Shown here: positions 26,659 through 35,715 of the stretch, in pieces
Position numbering within the stretch: position 1 is the stretch's first letter
Layout of the letters: every line of letters begins with the position of its first letter
Assembly: GCF_024220175.1 (NCBI RefSeq)
Contig: NZ_CP098502.1
Coordinates: forward strand, 3,724,514 to 3,788,513
Direction: 5' to 3'
DNA from: Paraconexibacter antarcticus
Lineage (GTDB): Bacteria > Actinomycetota > Thermoleophilia > Solirubrobacterales > Solirubrobacteraceae
Length of the DNA stretch: 64,000 nucleotides
Notes under the pieces: model-generated
Seen by the model: the letters and a program-made list of their open reading frames with translations, nothing else
The model's database searches: none
Told to the model about the DNA's origin: nothing
Program-made: the position numbers and the translations under genes

Positions 26659-27414
26659 ATGTCTGAGCGAGTAGCCCTGGTCACCGGTGGAGCGCGGGGA
26701 ATCGGCCGGGCGATCGCCCAGGCCCTGGCTGCAGACGACCGGGCGGTCGCCGTCGCCGACCTGTTGGAGGACGGTGCAGCCGAGACGGTCAAGCTCATCG
26801 AGGCTGACGGCGGGCGGGCCGTTGCCGTTTCACTGGACGTGACCTCGGCGGCATCCGTCGCGACGGCATTCGCCCGCGTGACCGCAGAACTCGGGCCGGT
26901 CGACGTCCTCGTCAACTGCGCCGGATGGGATGTCCTGATGCCGTTCGTCGAGACCGACGAGGAGTTCTGGCAGAAAGTCATCGAGATCAACTACAAGGGC
27001 GTCCTCCGCACGACGCACGCCGCGCTCCCGGGGATGATGGAACGGGGCTTCGGCCGGATCGTGAACATCGGCTCCGACGCCGGCCGCGTCGGATCTTCAC
27101 TTGAGGCTGTTTACGCGGGGACCAAGGGCGGCGTGATCGCCTTCACGAAGACGATCGCCCGAGAGGCAGCCCGCAAGGGCGTCACCGCCAACACGGTGTG
27201 TCCGGGCCCTACCGACACACCGCTGCTCGGTGCGATCGTCGACGCCGCCGAGGACGCCGACAAGGTCATTGGCGCGATGACCCGCGCGGTGCCGATGAAA
27301 CGCCTTGGACAGCCGGAAGAAGTCGCCGCCGCCGTTGCGTTCCTGGCGGGCGAGTCTGCCGGCTTCATCAGCGGGCAGACCTTGTCCGTCAGCGGCGGCC
27401 TCACCATGGCCTGA
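26659..27414 (+). CDS. SDR, 2-hydroxycyclohexanecarboxyl-CoA dehydrogenase-like (BadH type)
   Basis: A 251-residue SDR starting MSERVALVTGG. Motifs are TGGARGIG, NCAGWD instead of NNAG, catalytic Ser in IVNIGSDAGRVG, and YAGTK. The blocks NCAGWDVLMPF, VCPGPTDTPLL and the terminal GQTLSVSGGLTM follow BadH of Rhodopseudomonas, which oxidises 2-hydroxycyclohexanecarboxyl-CoA to the ketone in alicyclic acid degradation. It is divergent from the TetR gene. Other FabG-like roles remain possible, but the similarity suggests cyclic or branched hydroxyacyl-CoA as substrate. Mobile elements begin 270 bases downstream. Confidence 0.82.
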   Translation: MSERVALVTGGARGIGRAIAQALAADDRAVAVADLLEDGAAETVKLIEADGGRAVAVSLDVTSAASVATAFARVTAELGPVDVLVNCAGWDVLMPFVETDEEFWQKVIEINYKGVLRTTHAALPGMMERGFGRIVNIGSDAGRVGSSLEAVYAGTKGGVIAFTKTIAREAARKGVTANTVCPGPTDTPLLGAIVDAAEDADKVIGAMTRAVPMKRLGQPEEVAAAVAFLAGESAGFISGQTLSVSGGLTMA

Positions 27415-27751
27415 TATGGGGATCCGGTTGTCGAGTGGGCGTGTGGTGTCGCCGGCCGCCGGCGGTCGGTTTGCGTGGTGTGTGGGCCGGGTTCTCGGGG
27501 CGGGCCGCCGCTGCGCGACGACTGATCTGCCTGATATTCGCGGGCTGGGTACCGCTGGACCGTTGTTCGTCGCTGGCTGACCCGTCTGATGATCGAGCGC
27601 GCCCCGCGTGCGGGGTGCTCACAGGCCAGTGGTCAGCCATGTTGCGCGACGGGGCGGCCGGCCCCGACAGCCCGGCCGGGCTGTTTGGAGTTCCCCCGGT
27701 TTCGTGGACATCTGATGGCTGAGGTTGCTCAGCCCGAGAGGATGTCTGCAT

Positions 27752-28042
27752 ATGCCCAAGGTCCCGCCGTACTCGTTGGAATTCCGCCTGGAGGCCGTTC
27801 GGCTCCTGCGGTCCAGCGGCCGCACCGTCCCGCAGCTGGCGAAGGAGCTCGGAGTCTCGGAAGGGTCGCTGCGCAGCTGGCGCGAGCAGCTTGACGCTGA
27901 CGAAGGTCGCTCGGAGGGCCTGAGCACCAGCGAGCGCGAGGAGCTGCGGCGCCTGCGCAAGGAGAACCGGATCCTCGCGGAGGAGCGTGAGATCCTAAAA
28001 AAAGCAGCGGCCTTCTTCGTGGCAGAGAACAAGAACCGGTGA
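27752..28042 (+). CDS. IS3-family transposase OrfA
   Basis: A 96-residue protein starting MPKVPPYSLEFRLEAVRLL. It has a helix-turn-helix (VPQLAKELGVSEGSLRSW) followed by a Leu-rich coiled coil (EELRRLRKENRILAEEREILKK) for multimerisation and DNA binding. The run CTAAAAAAAG at 27995-28004 is a classic -1 slippery site (A-AAA-AAA), and the -1 frame stays open into OrfB. A fused OrfAB transposase should therefore be made by programmed frameshifting. Confidence 0.88.
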   Translation: MPKVPPYSLEFRLEAVRLLRSSGRTVPQLAKELGVSEGSLRSWREQLDADEGRSEGLSTSEREELRRLRKENRILAEEREILKKAAAFFVAENKNR

Positions 28043-28977
28043 TCGCCTTCCGGTTCGTTCTGGCGAACAAGGCCTGCCACTCGATCAGCCTGATGTGCCG
28101 TGTGCTCGCGGTCTCGCGCTCGGGCTATCACGCCTGGATCGTTCGGCCGCCGTCGGCCCGGGCCGTCGCTGACGCGGCGCTCACCGACCAGATCTCGGTC
28201 ATCCACACGGACGCGCTGAAGACCTATGGCTCCCCGCGGATCCATGCCGAGCTGCGGCTGCAGCACGACGTTCTGGTCGGCCGCAAACGCGTGGAGCGGC
28301 TGATGCGCAACGCCGGCCTCTCGGGCCTGCACAAACGACGGCGCGGACGCACCACGATCCGCGTGCAGGGCGTGCGGACCGCACCCGATCTGGTGGAGCG
28401 CGACTTCAACCCGACCCGGATCAACCAGCTGTGGGTCGCCGACATCACCTACATCCGCACGTGGGAAGGGTGGCTCTACCTGGCGTCGGTGATGGACTGC
28501 TACAGCCGCCGGATCGTCGGCTGGGCGATGGCCGATCACATGCGCGCCGAGCTCGTCATCGACGCGCTGGAGATGGCCGTCGCCAGGCGCCGGCCCGACG
28601 GGCGGCCGATACATCACAGCGACCAGGGCGGGCAATACACGTCTCTGATCTTCACCCAGCGCTGCCGCAGCGTGGACATCGACATCTCGATGGGATCCAA
28701 GGGCGACTGCTACGACAACGCCGCGATGGAGAGCTTCCACGCGAGCCTGAAGAAGGACCTCATCCACCGCCGCTCGTGGCCGACCAAGACCGAGGCGCGA
28801 ACAGCGGTGTTCGGCTACATCGAGACGTTCTACAACCGCCGCCGACGCCACTCCCGCCTCGGGATGCTCAGCCCCGTGGACTACGAGAACACCCCTCTAC
28901 GCGATACGGGAACGGCTTTCTCCCCCTCCCCCGACCAGACCCTGTTGACTACAACAACGGCCGCTCACGCGGCCTAA
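28039..28977 (+). CDS. IS3-family transposase OrfB (integrase catalytic domain)
   Basis: A 312-residue DDE protein whose GTG overlaps the OrfA stop. An HTH_21 segment (YGSPRIHAELRLQ) precedes the rve core. The catalytic acids are in VADITYIRT (D), HHSDQGGQY (D) and DNAAMESFHASLKKD (E, 35 residues later), followed by the usual ETFYNRRRRHSRLG and SPVDYE. All parts look intact, so the element is probably active. Confidence 0.9.
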   Translation: MIAFRFVLANKACHSISLMCRVLAVSRSGYHAWIVRPPSARAVADAALTDQISVIHTDALKTYGSPRIHAELRLQHDVLVGRKRVERLMRNAGLSGLHKRRRGRTTIRVQGVRTAPDLVERDFNPTRINQLWVADITYIRTWEGWLYLASVMDCYSRRIVGWAMADHMRAELVIDALEMAVARRRPDGRPIHHSDQGGQYTSLIFTQRCRSVDIDISMGSKGDCYDNAAMESFHASLKKDLIHRRSWPTKTEARTAVFGYIETFYNRRRRHSRLGMLSPVDYENTPLRDTGTAFSPSPDQTLLTTTTAAHAA

Positions 28978-29133
28978 CCCCGACCTGTCCACCAGACCGG
29001 GGGACTTCCAGAGTGCCGCTGCGCAAGCATCAGCCGCGACTGTGAGCCGCGCCTGACGGGACGCGCATGCACGTGGTCCATCGCGTGTTCGGGACAGGGT
29101 CATGGAGGAGTTCCCCGAGCGAACTCAGCTAAG

Positions 29134-30726
29134 CCTCGATCCACCGTTCGCCTTGATGTGGGCCGCGTCAGCGGCCGAGTGGGTCAGCTCGGGGTGGCGG
29201 CGCGGGTGATCGAGCGCGCTGAGGGATTCGCAGTGCGGGTGGGGCCAGTTGAGGCCGTCGCGGTGGCGTGAGTTTGGGTGGTCGCGGGCAGGCCGAGGCC
29301 AGCGGTCCTGCGGCTGAACGTCGGGAGCCCCTGGTGTCAGGCGGGTGGCGGCAGCGCCCGGATCAGGTCTAGGGCGGTGAGGAAGTCCTGTCGCCAGGGC
29401 CAGCGGGCGGGCATCCGCAGCAGCGTGCGGCGGCCGCTGCGGGCGAGTCGTCCGGGGACCTGAAGCAGCCGCCGGCGGAGGGTCCGCGCGGTGCGGGTGG
29501 TGGCGTCCGGGAGGGCGATCTTCTGGGTCCAGCGCAGCAGGTTGTGCGCGAGCGCGGCGATCACGGTCCAGGCGGCGTTGGCGTGGTACTTGCCCGAGGG
29601 GAAGTGCGCGAGCGCCTGATCTTTGAGGTCGCGGATCGCGAGCTCAACGACGGCGTGCTGGCGATGCTCAGCCTCGACAATCTGGAGGTCGTCGGTGCGG
29701 TTGGTCGCGAACGGGTAGTGCTCCCAACTCGGGAGCAGCTCGCCTTGCTGGGAGAGCGTCCTGACTCGGCGGATGATCATGCGGAAGTCGCCGATCGTGG
29801 TCTCGGCGATCTGCGCGACAGAGGTCTTGGGGTAGTCCTCCAAGGTCACCCAGGCGTCCTCGTCGATCGCGTCGACGAGCGCGCGAACGTGAGGCTGCAT
29901 GCGGATCCCGATCGAGAACTGCCAGCCGGCCCGGTCAAGCCGCACGAACGTCTTCTTCGCCCAGAACCCCGAGTCGGTGCGCAGCAGCTTCGGGCCTGTG
30001 GCGCCGGCGCGATCAACGCGGGCGATGAGCTCCTCGCAGAAGCGGAGCATGCCGCGGGAGGTGTTCGCCGAGCCCTTCCGCAGCCGGATGTGGAGGACCT
30101 CACCGGTGTCCGCGCGGGTCGCGAGCAGTGGGTGGTAGCCGAGCTTTCGGGTGTAGCCGTAGCCCGCGCCCTGCTTCTTGTAGCCGTGGACCTCGCCGAC
30201 AAACGAATCAACGTCGATCACCAGCCGCTCGTCGCCCGGGCCGGCGCCCGCGGCCCACGCGCGTTCAAGCGCGAGGCCAAGCACGCGGTCTAGCTGCCTG
30301 ACGTGCCCGAACGTGAACGCCCGCAGGAACGTGCCGAGCGTTGACGGCGCCGCAACGCGATGCCCGAGTACCGCGCCGGTCTGTCCTGAGCGCAGCAGAT
30401 CGCAGTCGTCGATGCAGTCCGCACCGAGGACCATCGCCGAGCACATCGTCATGACCTTGCGGCCCGGATTCGCCGCGCCAGGACGGTCGCCGAGATCCAC
30501 GCACTCTTCGATGAGTTGCTCAAGCCCGAGGCGCTGCGCGAGGAGCGCGGGGAGCATCACCCCAGCGTTCGCGACCGCCCGCGCATCATCGAACACCACG
30601 ACCGCCGACTCGTTCACCATGAGGGTGACCTCCTGAGCAGAGCCGCGGTCGCCGCGAACGACCGCTTTCAAGCCCTGCTTGGGAGGTCACTCCACTTCAG
30701 ACCCCGGATGGATCGGTGGATCGAGG
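29134..30726 (-). mobile_element. IS1380-family insertion sequence
   Basis: A 1,593-bp element with 13-base perfect terminal inverted repeats (CCTCGATCCACCG at 29134-29146; its complement at 30714-30726) and a directly repeated CTAAG at both edges. The CCT tip and the size fit the IS1380 family. Ends, duplication and transposase are all intact, so the insertion looks recent. Confidence 0.88.
29337..30620 (-). CDS. IS1380-family transposase
   Basis: A 427-residue DDE transposase from the ATG at 30620 (MVNESAVVVFDD); 17 more codons are open upstream. The first catalytic Asp is in RLVIDVDSFVGEV, the second in KLLRTDSGFWAKK, and the C-terminal block AVVELAIRDLKDQALAHFPSGKYHANAAW carries the catalytic Glu (YREG/E-type region). 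ANAAWTVIAALAHNLLRW is a strong IS1380 signature. It moves its own element by cut-and-paste transposition. Confidence 0.9.
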   Translation of the reverse strand: MVNESAVVVFDDARAVANAGVMLPALLAQRLGLEQLIEECVDLGDRPGAANPGRKVMTMCSAMVLGADCIDDCDLLRSGQTGAVLGHRVAAPSTLGTFLRAFTFGHVRQLDRVLGLALERAWAAGAGPGDERLVIDVDSFVGEVHGYKKQGAGYGYTRKLGYHPLLATRADTGEVLHIRLRKGSANTSRGMLRFCEELIARVDRAGATGPKLLRTDSGFWAKKTFVRLDRAGWQFSIGIRMQPHVRALVDAIDEDAWVTLEDYPKTSVAQIAETTIGDFRMIIRRVRTLSQQGELLPSWEHYPFATNRTDDLQIVEAEHRQHAVVELAIRDLKDQALAHFPSGKYHANAAWTVIAALAHNLLRWTQKIALPDATTRTARTLRRRLLQVPGRLARSGRRTLLRMPARWPWRQDFLTALDLIRALPPPA

Positions 30727-30731
30727 CTAAG

Positions 30732-31630
30732 AAGCTGTTTCGGAATGAAGGGTTATGTCTCCTGATCTGGAATCTGTCGGCGGTGTCGTTGAGGATTGGA
30801 GGTCGTGGAGGTGCCCTCTCGCTTTGAAGTCAGCGATGAGCTGTGGGCGGAGATCGAGCCGTTGATCCCCGTCCGCGTGCGTCGCCGTCGTCACCCGGGC
30901 CGCAAGGCGATCGATGACCGGCTGGTCCTCAACGGCATCCTGCACGTGCTGCACACCGGCATCGCGTGGACGGATCTGCCGCGCGAGTATGGCTACGGCT
31001 CCGGGGTCACGTGCTGGCGACGACTTCGCGATTGGCAGCAGGCCGGCGTCTGGGAGGCGCTGCACCAGAAGCTGCTGGTCAAGCTCAACGCCGCGGGCGT
31101 GATCGACTGGTCTCGCGCCTCCGTTGACGGCTCTCATGTGCGTGCGCTTTTGGGGGGCTCCACACCGGGCCATCCCCAGTAGATCGCGGGCGCAACGGCT
31201 CAAAGCACCACCTCCTGGTCGACGCCGGCGGGATCCCCCTGGCCGTCTCGCTGACCGGCGGCAACCGCAACGACGTCACTCAGCTGATCCCGCTGCTTGA
31301 GGATCTGCACGCCCGTCCGGTCGCCGGCAAGGTCGGCCGACCACGCCAAAAGCCCGACGTCGTGCTCGCCGACCGAGGCTATGACCACGACAAGCACCGC
31401 CGTCTGGTCCGGGCCCGCGGAATCACCCCCGTGATCGCCCGCCGCGGCGTCGCACACGGCTCCGGCCTCGGTCGTCAGCGCTGGGTCGTCGAACGCGGCT
31501 TCGCGCACCTGCACAACTTCCGCCGGCTGAGGATCCGCTACGAACGCCAGCCCGAGATCCACGAGGCGTTCCTCAAGCTCGCTTGCGCGATCCTCTGCTT
31601 CAGGCGCCTGCCGTCATTTTGAAAGACCTT
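30732..31630 (+). mobile_element. IS5-family (IS427-type) insertion sequence
   Basis: An 899-bp element. The left end (AAGCTGTTTCGGAATGAAGG, 30732-30751) and the complement of the right end (AAGGTCTTTCAAAATGACGG, 31611-31630) agree at most positions and resemble IS427-group ends. CTAAG flanks both sides. Its left flank is also the right flank of the IS1380 element. Confidence 0.82.
30796..31622 (+). CDS. IS5-family transposase in two frames with a programmed frameshift
   Basis: Frame 1 (to 31182) carries the DUF4096-like N-terminus (FEVSDELWAEIEPLIPV) and the first acid in SVDGSHVRALL. Reading then has to slip -1 at CTTTTGGGGGGC (31148-31159) to give HTGPSPVDRGRNGSKHHLL, the second Asp in VVLADRGYDHDKH, and the Glu in WVVERGFAHLHNFRRLRIRYE. 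The two-frame design with a T/G slippery run is normal for the IS427 group, so this is not a broken gene. The N-terminal start is ambiguous (TTG 30796, GTG 30805 or GTG 30811). Confidence 0.85.
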
Positions 31631-31635
31631 CTAAG

Positions 31636-33565
31636 GCCACCGGTGGTGTTCGCCCCGACAGGGAGCGGAGCATTTCCGGAGGACCGCGTGTGGGCTCTGC
31701 TGGGCCTGGGCTTTATCGCGAGCTACATGGCCGACAGCATGTCGCTCCTAGAGGTCGCCGAGGGCGATACCCGCACCAGCGCAGGAGCCACGCTCCTCTA
31801 CCTGTCGGGTGTGGCGCTGCTGGCGATGGCCGCTTGGCAGCCGGTGTCGCCCCGCGAGGCTCCGGGACAGGATCGGTGGTCGGTGCTCCTCGGGCCGAGC
31901 GCGTTCATCTCGACGTCGATCGGGTTGCTGCTCTACGACCACTTCTCACCGCTCACGCTGTCGGCGGTGCTGCTCGCCGGCGCGACGCTGATCGCCGGGG
32001 TCACCCGAGCTGCGTTCACATTCCACGACGTGCGCACGTTGGCAGTCACCCGCGTGCAGGCCGTCACCGATGAGCTGACGTCGCTGCCCAACCGGCGGCT
32101 GTTCATGACGACGCTCACCGAGGCGATCGCCGCAGCCGCGACCGCAGGGCGCCCGGCATCGGTCCTGCTCATCGACATCGACCAGTTCAAGCAGCTCAAC
32201 GACACACTCGGCCACCGAGCAGGCGACCTGCTCCTACGCCAAGTCGGCCCGCGCGTTCAGGACGCGCTGCGCGAGAACGACATGCTCGCGCGACTGGGCG
32301 GCGATGAGTTCGCTGTCGTGCTGGGCTCACCCTGCGACGCCGACGCCGCCGTGCGGGTCGCCGAACGCATCGGCGTCTGCTTCAGCCGGCCGTTCGAGAT
32401 CGAGAGCCTGCAGCTGCGCGTCGCGGCGAGCGTCGGGATCGCCCTCTATCCGCTCCATGCCCGCGACGCAGAGCAACTGCTGTCGCGCGCGGACGTAGCG
32501 ATGTATCAGGCCAAGCGCGACCGCGCCGGCCACGCCCTCTACGCCTCATCGCGCGACGACAACTCGCGCGACAACCTCACCCTGGCCTCCGAGCTTCCCG
32601 GCGCGATCAACTCCGACCAGATCGAAGTGCACTTCCAGGCGAAGGCCGACGCCGCAACGGGTCGCGTGGTCGGCATGGAAGCTCTCGCGCGCTGGAGCCA
32701 CCCCCACCGTGGGCTCCTCCCGCCCGGGGCCTTCATCGGGCTTGCCGAACAGGCCGGGATGATGCGCGAGCTCACTCGCGCCGTCATCGGCGCGGCTCTC
32801 GCCGCCTGTCGCGATTGGCACGACGCAGGTCACCCCATCCAGGTGGCGGTGAACGTCACGTTCACCGATCTGATGGACGCCACCTTCCCCGCCGAGGTCG
32901 CCTTTGCCCTCGCGCGCCACGGTCTCGAACCGTCGTACCTGACGCTCGAGGTCACCGAGAGCTCGACCATGTCCGACGCCGAGCAGATCGCCGACGTGCT
33001 CACCCAACTGACCGAGACGGGTGTCCGGATCTCGCTGGACGACTTCGGGACGGGGTACTCCTCGCTGTCGCACCTGCGAACCCTCCCGGTCAGCGAGATC
33101 AAGATCGATCGCTCGTTCGTCGCTCGTATGCGGTCGGACGGCGTGGACGAAGCCATCGTCCGGTCGACCATCCAACTCGCGCACAACCTCGGCACGCGCG
33201 TCGTGGCCGAAGGCGTGGAGGATGACGCCACGTGGACCGCTCTGGGGCACCTGGGTTGCGATGTCGTGCAGGGCTACCTCATCTCTCGGCCCTTGCCTCC
33301 CCCAGCCGCCATCGCCTTCTTGGACTCCCATCCCGGGCGTCGTTTCGACAACTGCCCTCGCGTCGCGCAGACGCAGAACGGAGGCCGCTCCCGTCCACAC
33401 TCGACGACCGAAGCCGTGCCGTCGCGGCATGCCGGCCCGGGGCGCTGTGGAGTTCTCCCCGTTTCGGTGGACAGGGTGATCTACCCCTGCTTTTTCGAAC
33501 CCGGGAGGATCGTGACTCTCCGCGAGCTGAGGCGTCCGGCCATCGAGGAACTCCGCGACCTGTAG
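31636..33565 (+). pseudogene. Diguanylate cyclase/phosphodiesterase (GGDEF-EAL), 5'-truncated
   Basis: The open frame begins inside the IS5 end and enters the host gene at 31636. The remaining part has about three or four membrane helices (LLGLGFIASYMADS; GVALLAMAAW; FISTSIGLLLYDHF; LSAVLLAGATLIAG). A GGDEF domain follows with RLGGDEFAVVLG, then an EAL domain with MEALARW, LDDFGTGYSSL and VVAEGVED. Catalytic motifs of both domains look intact. FQAK stands where EAL domains have YQPK. The 5' part was lost at the IS junction. After the EAL domain the frame runs into an IS-end fragment (33446-33473), so the C-terminus is also foreign. GTG at 31689 could restart translation. Confidence 0.75.
33446..33473 (+). 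repeat. Solo IS3-type terminal repeat fragment
   Basis: A TGTGGAGTTCTCCCCGTTTC block followed by GGTGGACA closely matches the left inverted repeat of the IS3 element at 27684-27710. No transposase follows. It lies in the tail of the GGDEF-EAL frame and marks a further, mostly deleted insertion. Confidence 0.6.
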
Positions 33566-33693
33566 AGCGAGCGTCCATGCCCCCGGGGGCGGCCGGCGCT
33601 GCCGCGTAGGCTCGAGGTCGTCGCGTAGGGCACCGCCACGGTCCGGCGTGAGCGTTGGCTGCTGGGGCGGGCCGGCCTCGTCCCGGCGGCCGA

Positions 33694-34128
33694 TCAGCCC
33701 GCGCTGTCGACCACCGTCAGGGGGACCTTCAGGTGGGCCAGGCGGTGCGGGAGATCGACGTGGAACCATCGCTCGATCGGGTGCGACGCCTGCGAGAGGA
33801 TGATCTCGTCGATCGGCTCGTGGAACATCACGCCGTCCACGACGTCCATCGGGTCGTGGCGGATCGACACCGAAGCGATCACCGGGCCACCGGCGGCCTC
33901 CTCGATGGCGGGCAGCGCCTCGGTCAGCGCTCGCTCGGCTTCGGCGGCCTTGTCGCGCCGCTCGGGGTGCATCGGGTGCCACTCGGCCGGGGCCGGGTTG
34001 GGGACGACGAAGCGGAACTGCGCCGGGCCGCGCGCGGCACGCTCGCGCATCGCTTCCAGCAGGGCCGGGTCGGTCGCGGTGCGGTCGGCGAGGACGAGGA
34101 TACGCGCGGGTTTCTCGGTGGTGCTCAC
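33694..34128 (-). CDS. Small stress-type protein, unknown function
   Basis: A 144-residue protein starting at GTG 34128 after AAGGAG. The pattern RILVLADRTATDPALLEAMRERA...FRFVVPNP resembles a Rossmann-like alpha/beta protein of universal-stress type seen widely in actinobacteria. Later come SVSIRHDPMDVVDG and DEIILSQASHPIERWFHVDLPHRLAH, the latter reminiscent of UspA C-termini (GS-x-RWxxxDLxxR). I infer a small nucleotide- or stress-related protein; no ligand site can be assigned. Confidence 0.65.
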   Translation of the reverse strand: MSTTEKPARILVLADRTATDPALLEAMRERAARGPAQFRFVVPNPAPAEWHPMHPERRDKAAEAERALTEALPAIEEAAGGPVIASVSIRHDPMDVVDGVMFHEPIDEIILSQASHPIERWFHVDLPHRLAHLKVPLTVVDSAG

Positions 34129-34516
34129 GGCGGGACTCCTTCACGCGCGTGCTCCGCTTGAGTCGATCCGGGTGAGGGTGCGCAGGTCGATGGTGATCTG
34201 GCGACGCTCGTGGCGGGTGATGCGGTCAAGCTCTGGCTGCAGCTGCGCGATGGTGGCGACCACGAGCTCACCGCGCACGCCGATCACCCGTGCTGGCGGC
34301 GGCTATTCCGTGGTGACGCGGAACGTCGGTCGTGGGGCAGCGTTGCGGGAGGGCATACGCGACATCGACCTCACGTAGGACGACAACACTCGTCGCGTCT
34401 CGGAACACGGCCGCAAGCCGCCGCGCCGGCACCCGAGAGCTCATTGCACGGGGCTTGCACGCGCCGACCGTCGACGTCGTGAGCTGGCCGCGGACTCCGG
34501 CGATAGGTGGACGTGG
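34129..34516. other. Intergenic stretch, no gene supported
   Basis: 388 bases between two minus-strand genes. Short open frames exist on both strands, but none shows a recognisable motif or ribosome site. Confidence 0.4.
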
Positions 34517-34930
34517 TCATGCCGGCGGGTTTTCGAGATCGGCTGGACGCGGGGTGCCGTCGGCGGGCGAGAGGGCGGCCACTGCTCCGGCGATGGAAGG
34601 GCTGACGCCAAGGGCCGGCTCGAGGCCGGCGAGGGCGAGGATTCGTGCCACACGGCCGCCGGGTCTGACGCAGGTCGCCAGCCGACCTCCGCGGTGGCGT
34701 CGCTGCGCGATCAGGAGGACCGCGATGCCCGACGAGTCGAGGAAGCTCAGCTCCCGCAGATCGAGCACGAGGCACGGCGCGGTGACCTGCATAACGGCCT
34801 GACGGCACACCATCATCGAGGTGATGTCGAGCGCGCCGAAGCACCGCAACACATGAGTTCGGGCGTCGAACGTCTCAAGGTCTGTCCGGAACTCTCCGGG
34901 CGTCATCGGTCTTGCCAACTCCTGAACCAC
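34517..34930 (-). CDS. STAS-domain anti-sigma-factor antagonist
   Basis: A 137-residue protein, start GTG 34930 or ATG 34906. The STAS fold is recognised by CLVLDLRELSFLDSSGIAVLLIAQRR, with the phosphorylatable Ser in DSSG and a C-terminal helix. Proteins of this kind bind an anti-sigma kinase when unphosphorylated and so free a sigma factor. A second STAS gene lies 2 kb away with its phosphatase, so this one may be a paralogous input to the same switch. The C-terminal Pro/Ala-rich tail is not part of the fold. Confidence 0.8.
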   Translation of the reverse strand: MVQELARPMTPGEFRTDLETFDARTHVLRCFGALDITSMMVCRQAVMQVTAPCLVLDLRELSFLDSSGIAVLLIAQRRHRGGRLATCVRPGGRVARILALAGLEPALGVSPSIAGAVAALSPADGTPRPADLENPPA

Positions 34931-35077
34931 CTTGGAAACAGAAGCCGTCCGACGAGAGACTGATCAGAATCCCACGAGTCCGGCACGACCGACCCTATCG
35001 CGGCCGCTCCCCGAACTCGAGCACCACCGCTGGGCGCGATGGTGCTCGCAGTCTGCTGTCGGCCGGCCTGCGGGGTG

Positions 35078-35707
35078 TCAGTTCTGGTTGGTCCAGTCGA
35101 AGTCGTAGAGGATCCAGTTGCTGTCCTTGAAGGACATGTGGATGCCCTCGGCCTCGACCTCGAAGGTGCCCTGGCCGCAGTCGCCCTGCTTCCAGATGAA
35201 GCCCTGGTTCAGGACGATCGAAACGAGGTGGTCCTCGCCGGTGACGGGGTTCTTCAGCGTCGTGCCCCGGGCCTCACCCACGCCCTCGACCCGGAACCCG
35301 CTGTGCATGCCGTCCTCGTCGACGTCGATGTCGGCGCGGACCACGCCGGCGACCTCGAAGGTCGTGCCGAGGATCTCCCAGGGCATGCCGCCGAGCTGTC
35401 CGGTGTAGATCTGGGCCAGGGCGCCGAGCTGCTCGTCGGTGACCGCCGGCGGGGCGACCATGACCGCCTTGCCGCCCCCGTCGTGGATCGCCTTGGGCCA
35501 GTCGAGGATCGCGAGGGTCGTCACGCCGGCCAGGTCCACGTCGCCGCAGTGGCCCGACGCGATCTGGTTTATGACCGCGGCTTTGCAGCTGCCGTCGGGC
35601 GAGGTCGGGAAGCCGTTGAAGTTGCAGGTGCAGCCGGGCTGGCAGTTGCAGAACTCATAGCCCTTTCCGGCGATGCGCCAGGCGGTCCGGGTCTCGGTGG
35701 TCGTCAT
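35078..35707 (-). CDS. DUF1326 family protein
   Basis: A 209-residue protein starting MTTTETRTAWRIAGKG after AGGAGA. Near the N-terminus lies a Cys cluster FCNCQPGCTCNFNGFPT (CxC-x3-CxC) typical of DUF1326. It has a later single Cys in DCGQGTFEVE. Family function is not known to me; metal binding is plausible from the Cys pattern. It lies eight bases after a DUF2182 membrane protein gene. These two families are regularly neighbours, so they probably act together. Confidence 0.83.
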   Translation of the reverse strand: MTTTETRTAWRIAGKGYEFCNCQPGCTCNFNGFPTSPDGSCKAAVINQIASGHCGDVDLAGVTTLAILDWPKAIHDGGGKAVMVAPPAVTDEQLGALAQIYTGQLGGMPWEILGTTFEVAGVVRADIDVDEDGMHSGFRVEGVGEARGTTLKNPVTGEDHLVSIVLNQGFIWKQGDCGQGTFEVEAEGIHMSFKDSNWILYDFDWTNQN

Positions 35708-35715
35708 GCCTTCTC

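Larger units (their letters stand above)
27684..29012 (+). mobile_element. IS3-family insertion sequence
   Basis: A 1.33-kb element bounded by imperfect 27-base inverted repeats (27684-27710 and 28986-29012), which share TGGA near the tip and CCCCCGGT and GTGGACA further in. It encodes OrfA and OrfB in the usual overlapping -1 arrangement. I found no clear target duplication at the ends. Confidence 0.88.
29129..31635. repeat. Three CTAAG copies framing two adjacent insertion sequences
   Basis: The same 5-base CTAAG occurs at 29129-29133, 30727-30731 and 31631-31635. These lie at the left end of the IS1380 element, at its junction with the IS5 element, and at the right end of the IS5 element. 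The simplest reading is target duplication by both elements at one site, one after the other. Confidence 0.6.

Noticed and set aside
31148-31200. Disabled IS5 transposase
   Set aside because: The frame change at the T/G run is the usual programmed slip for this IS group, and both halves keep their motifs.
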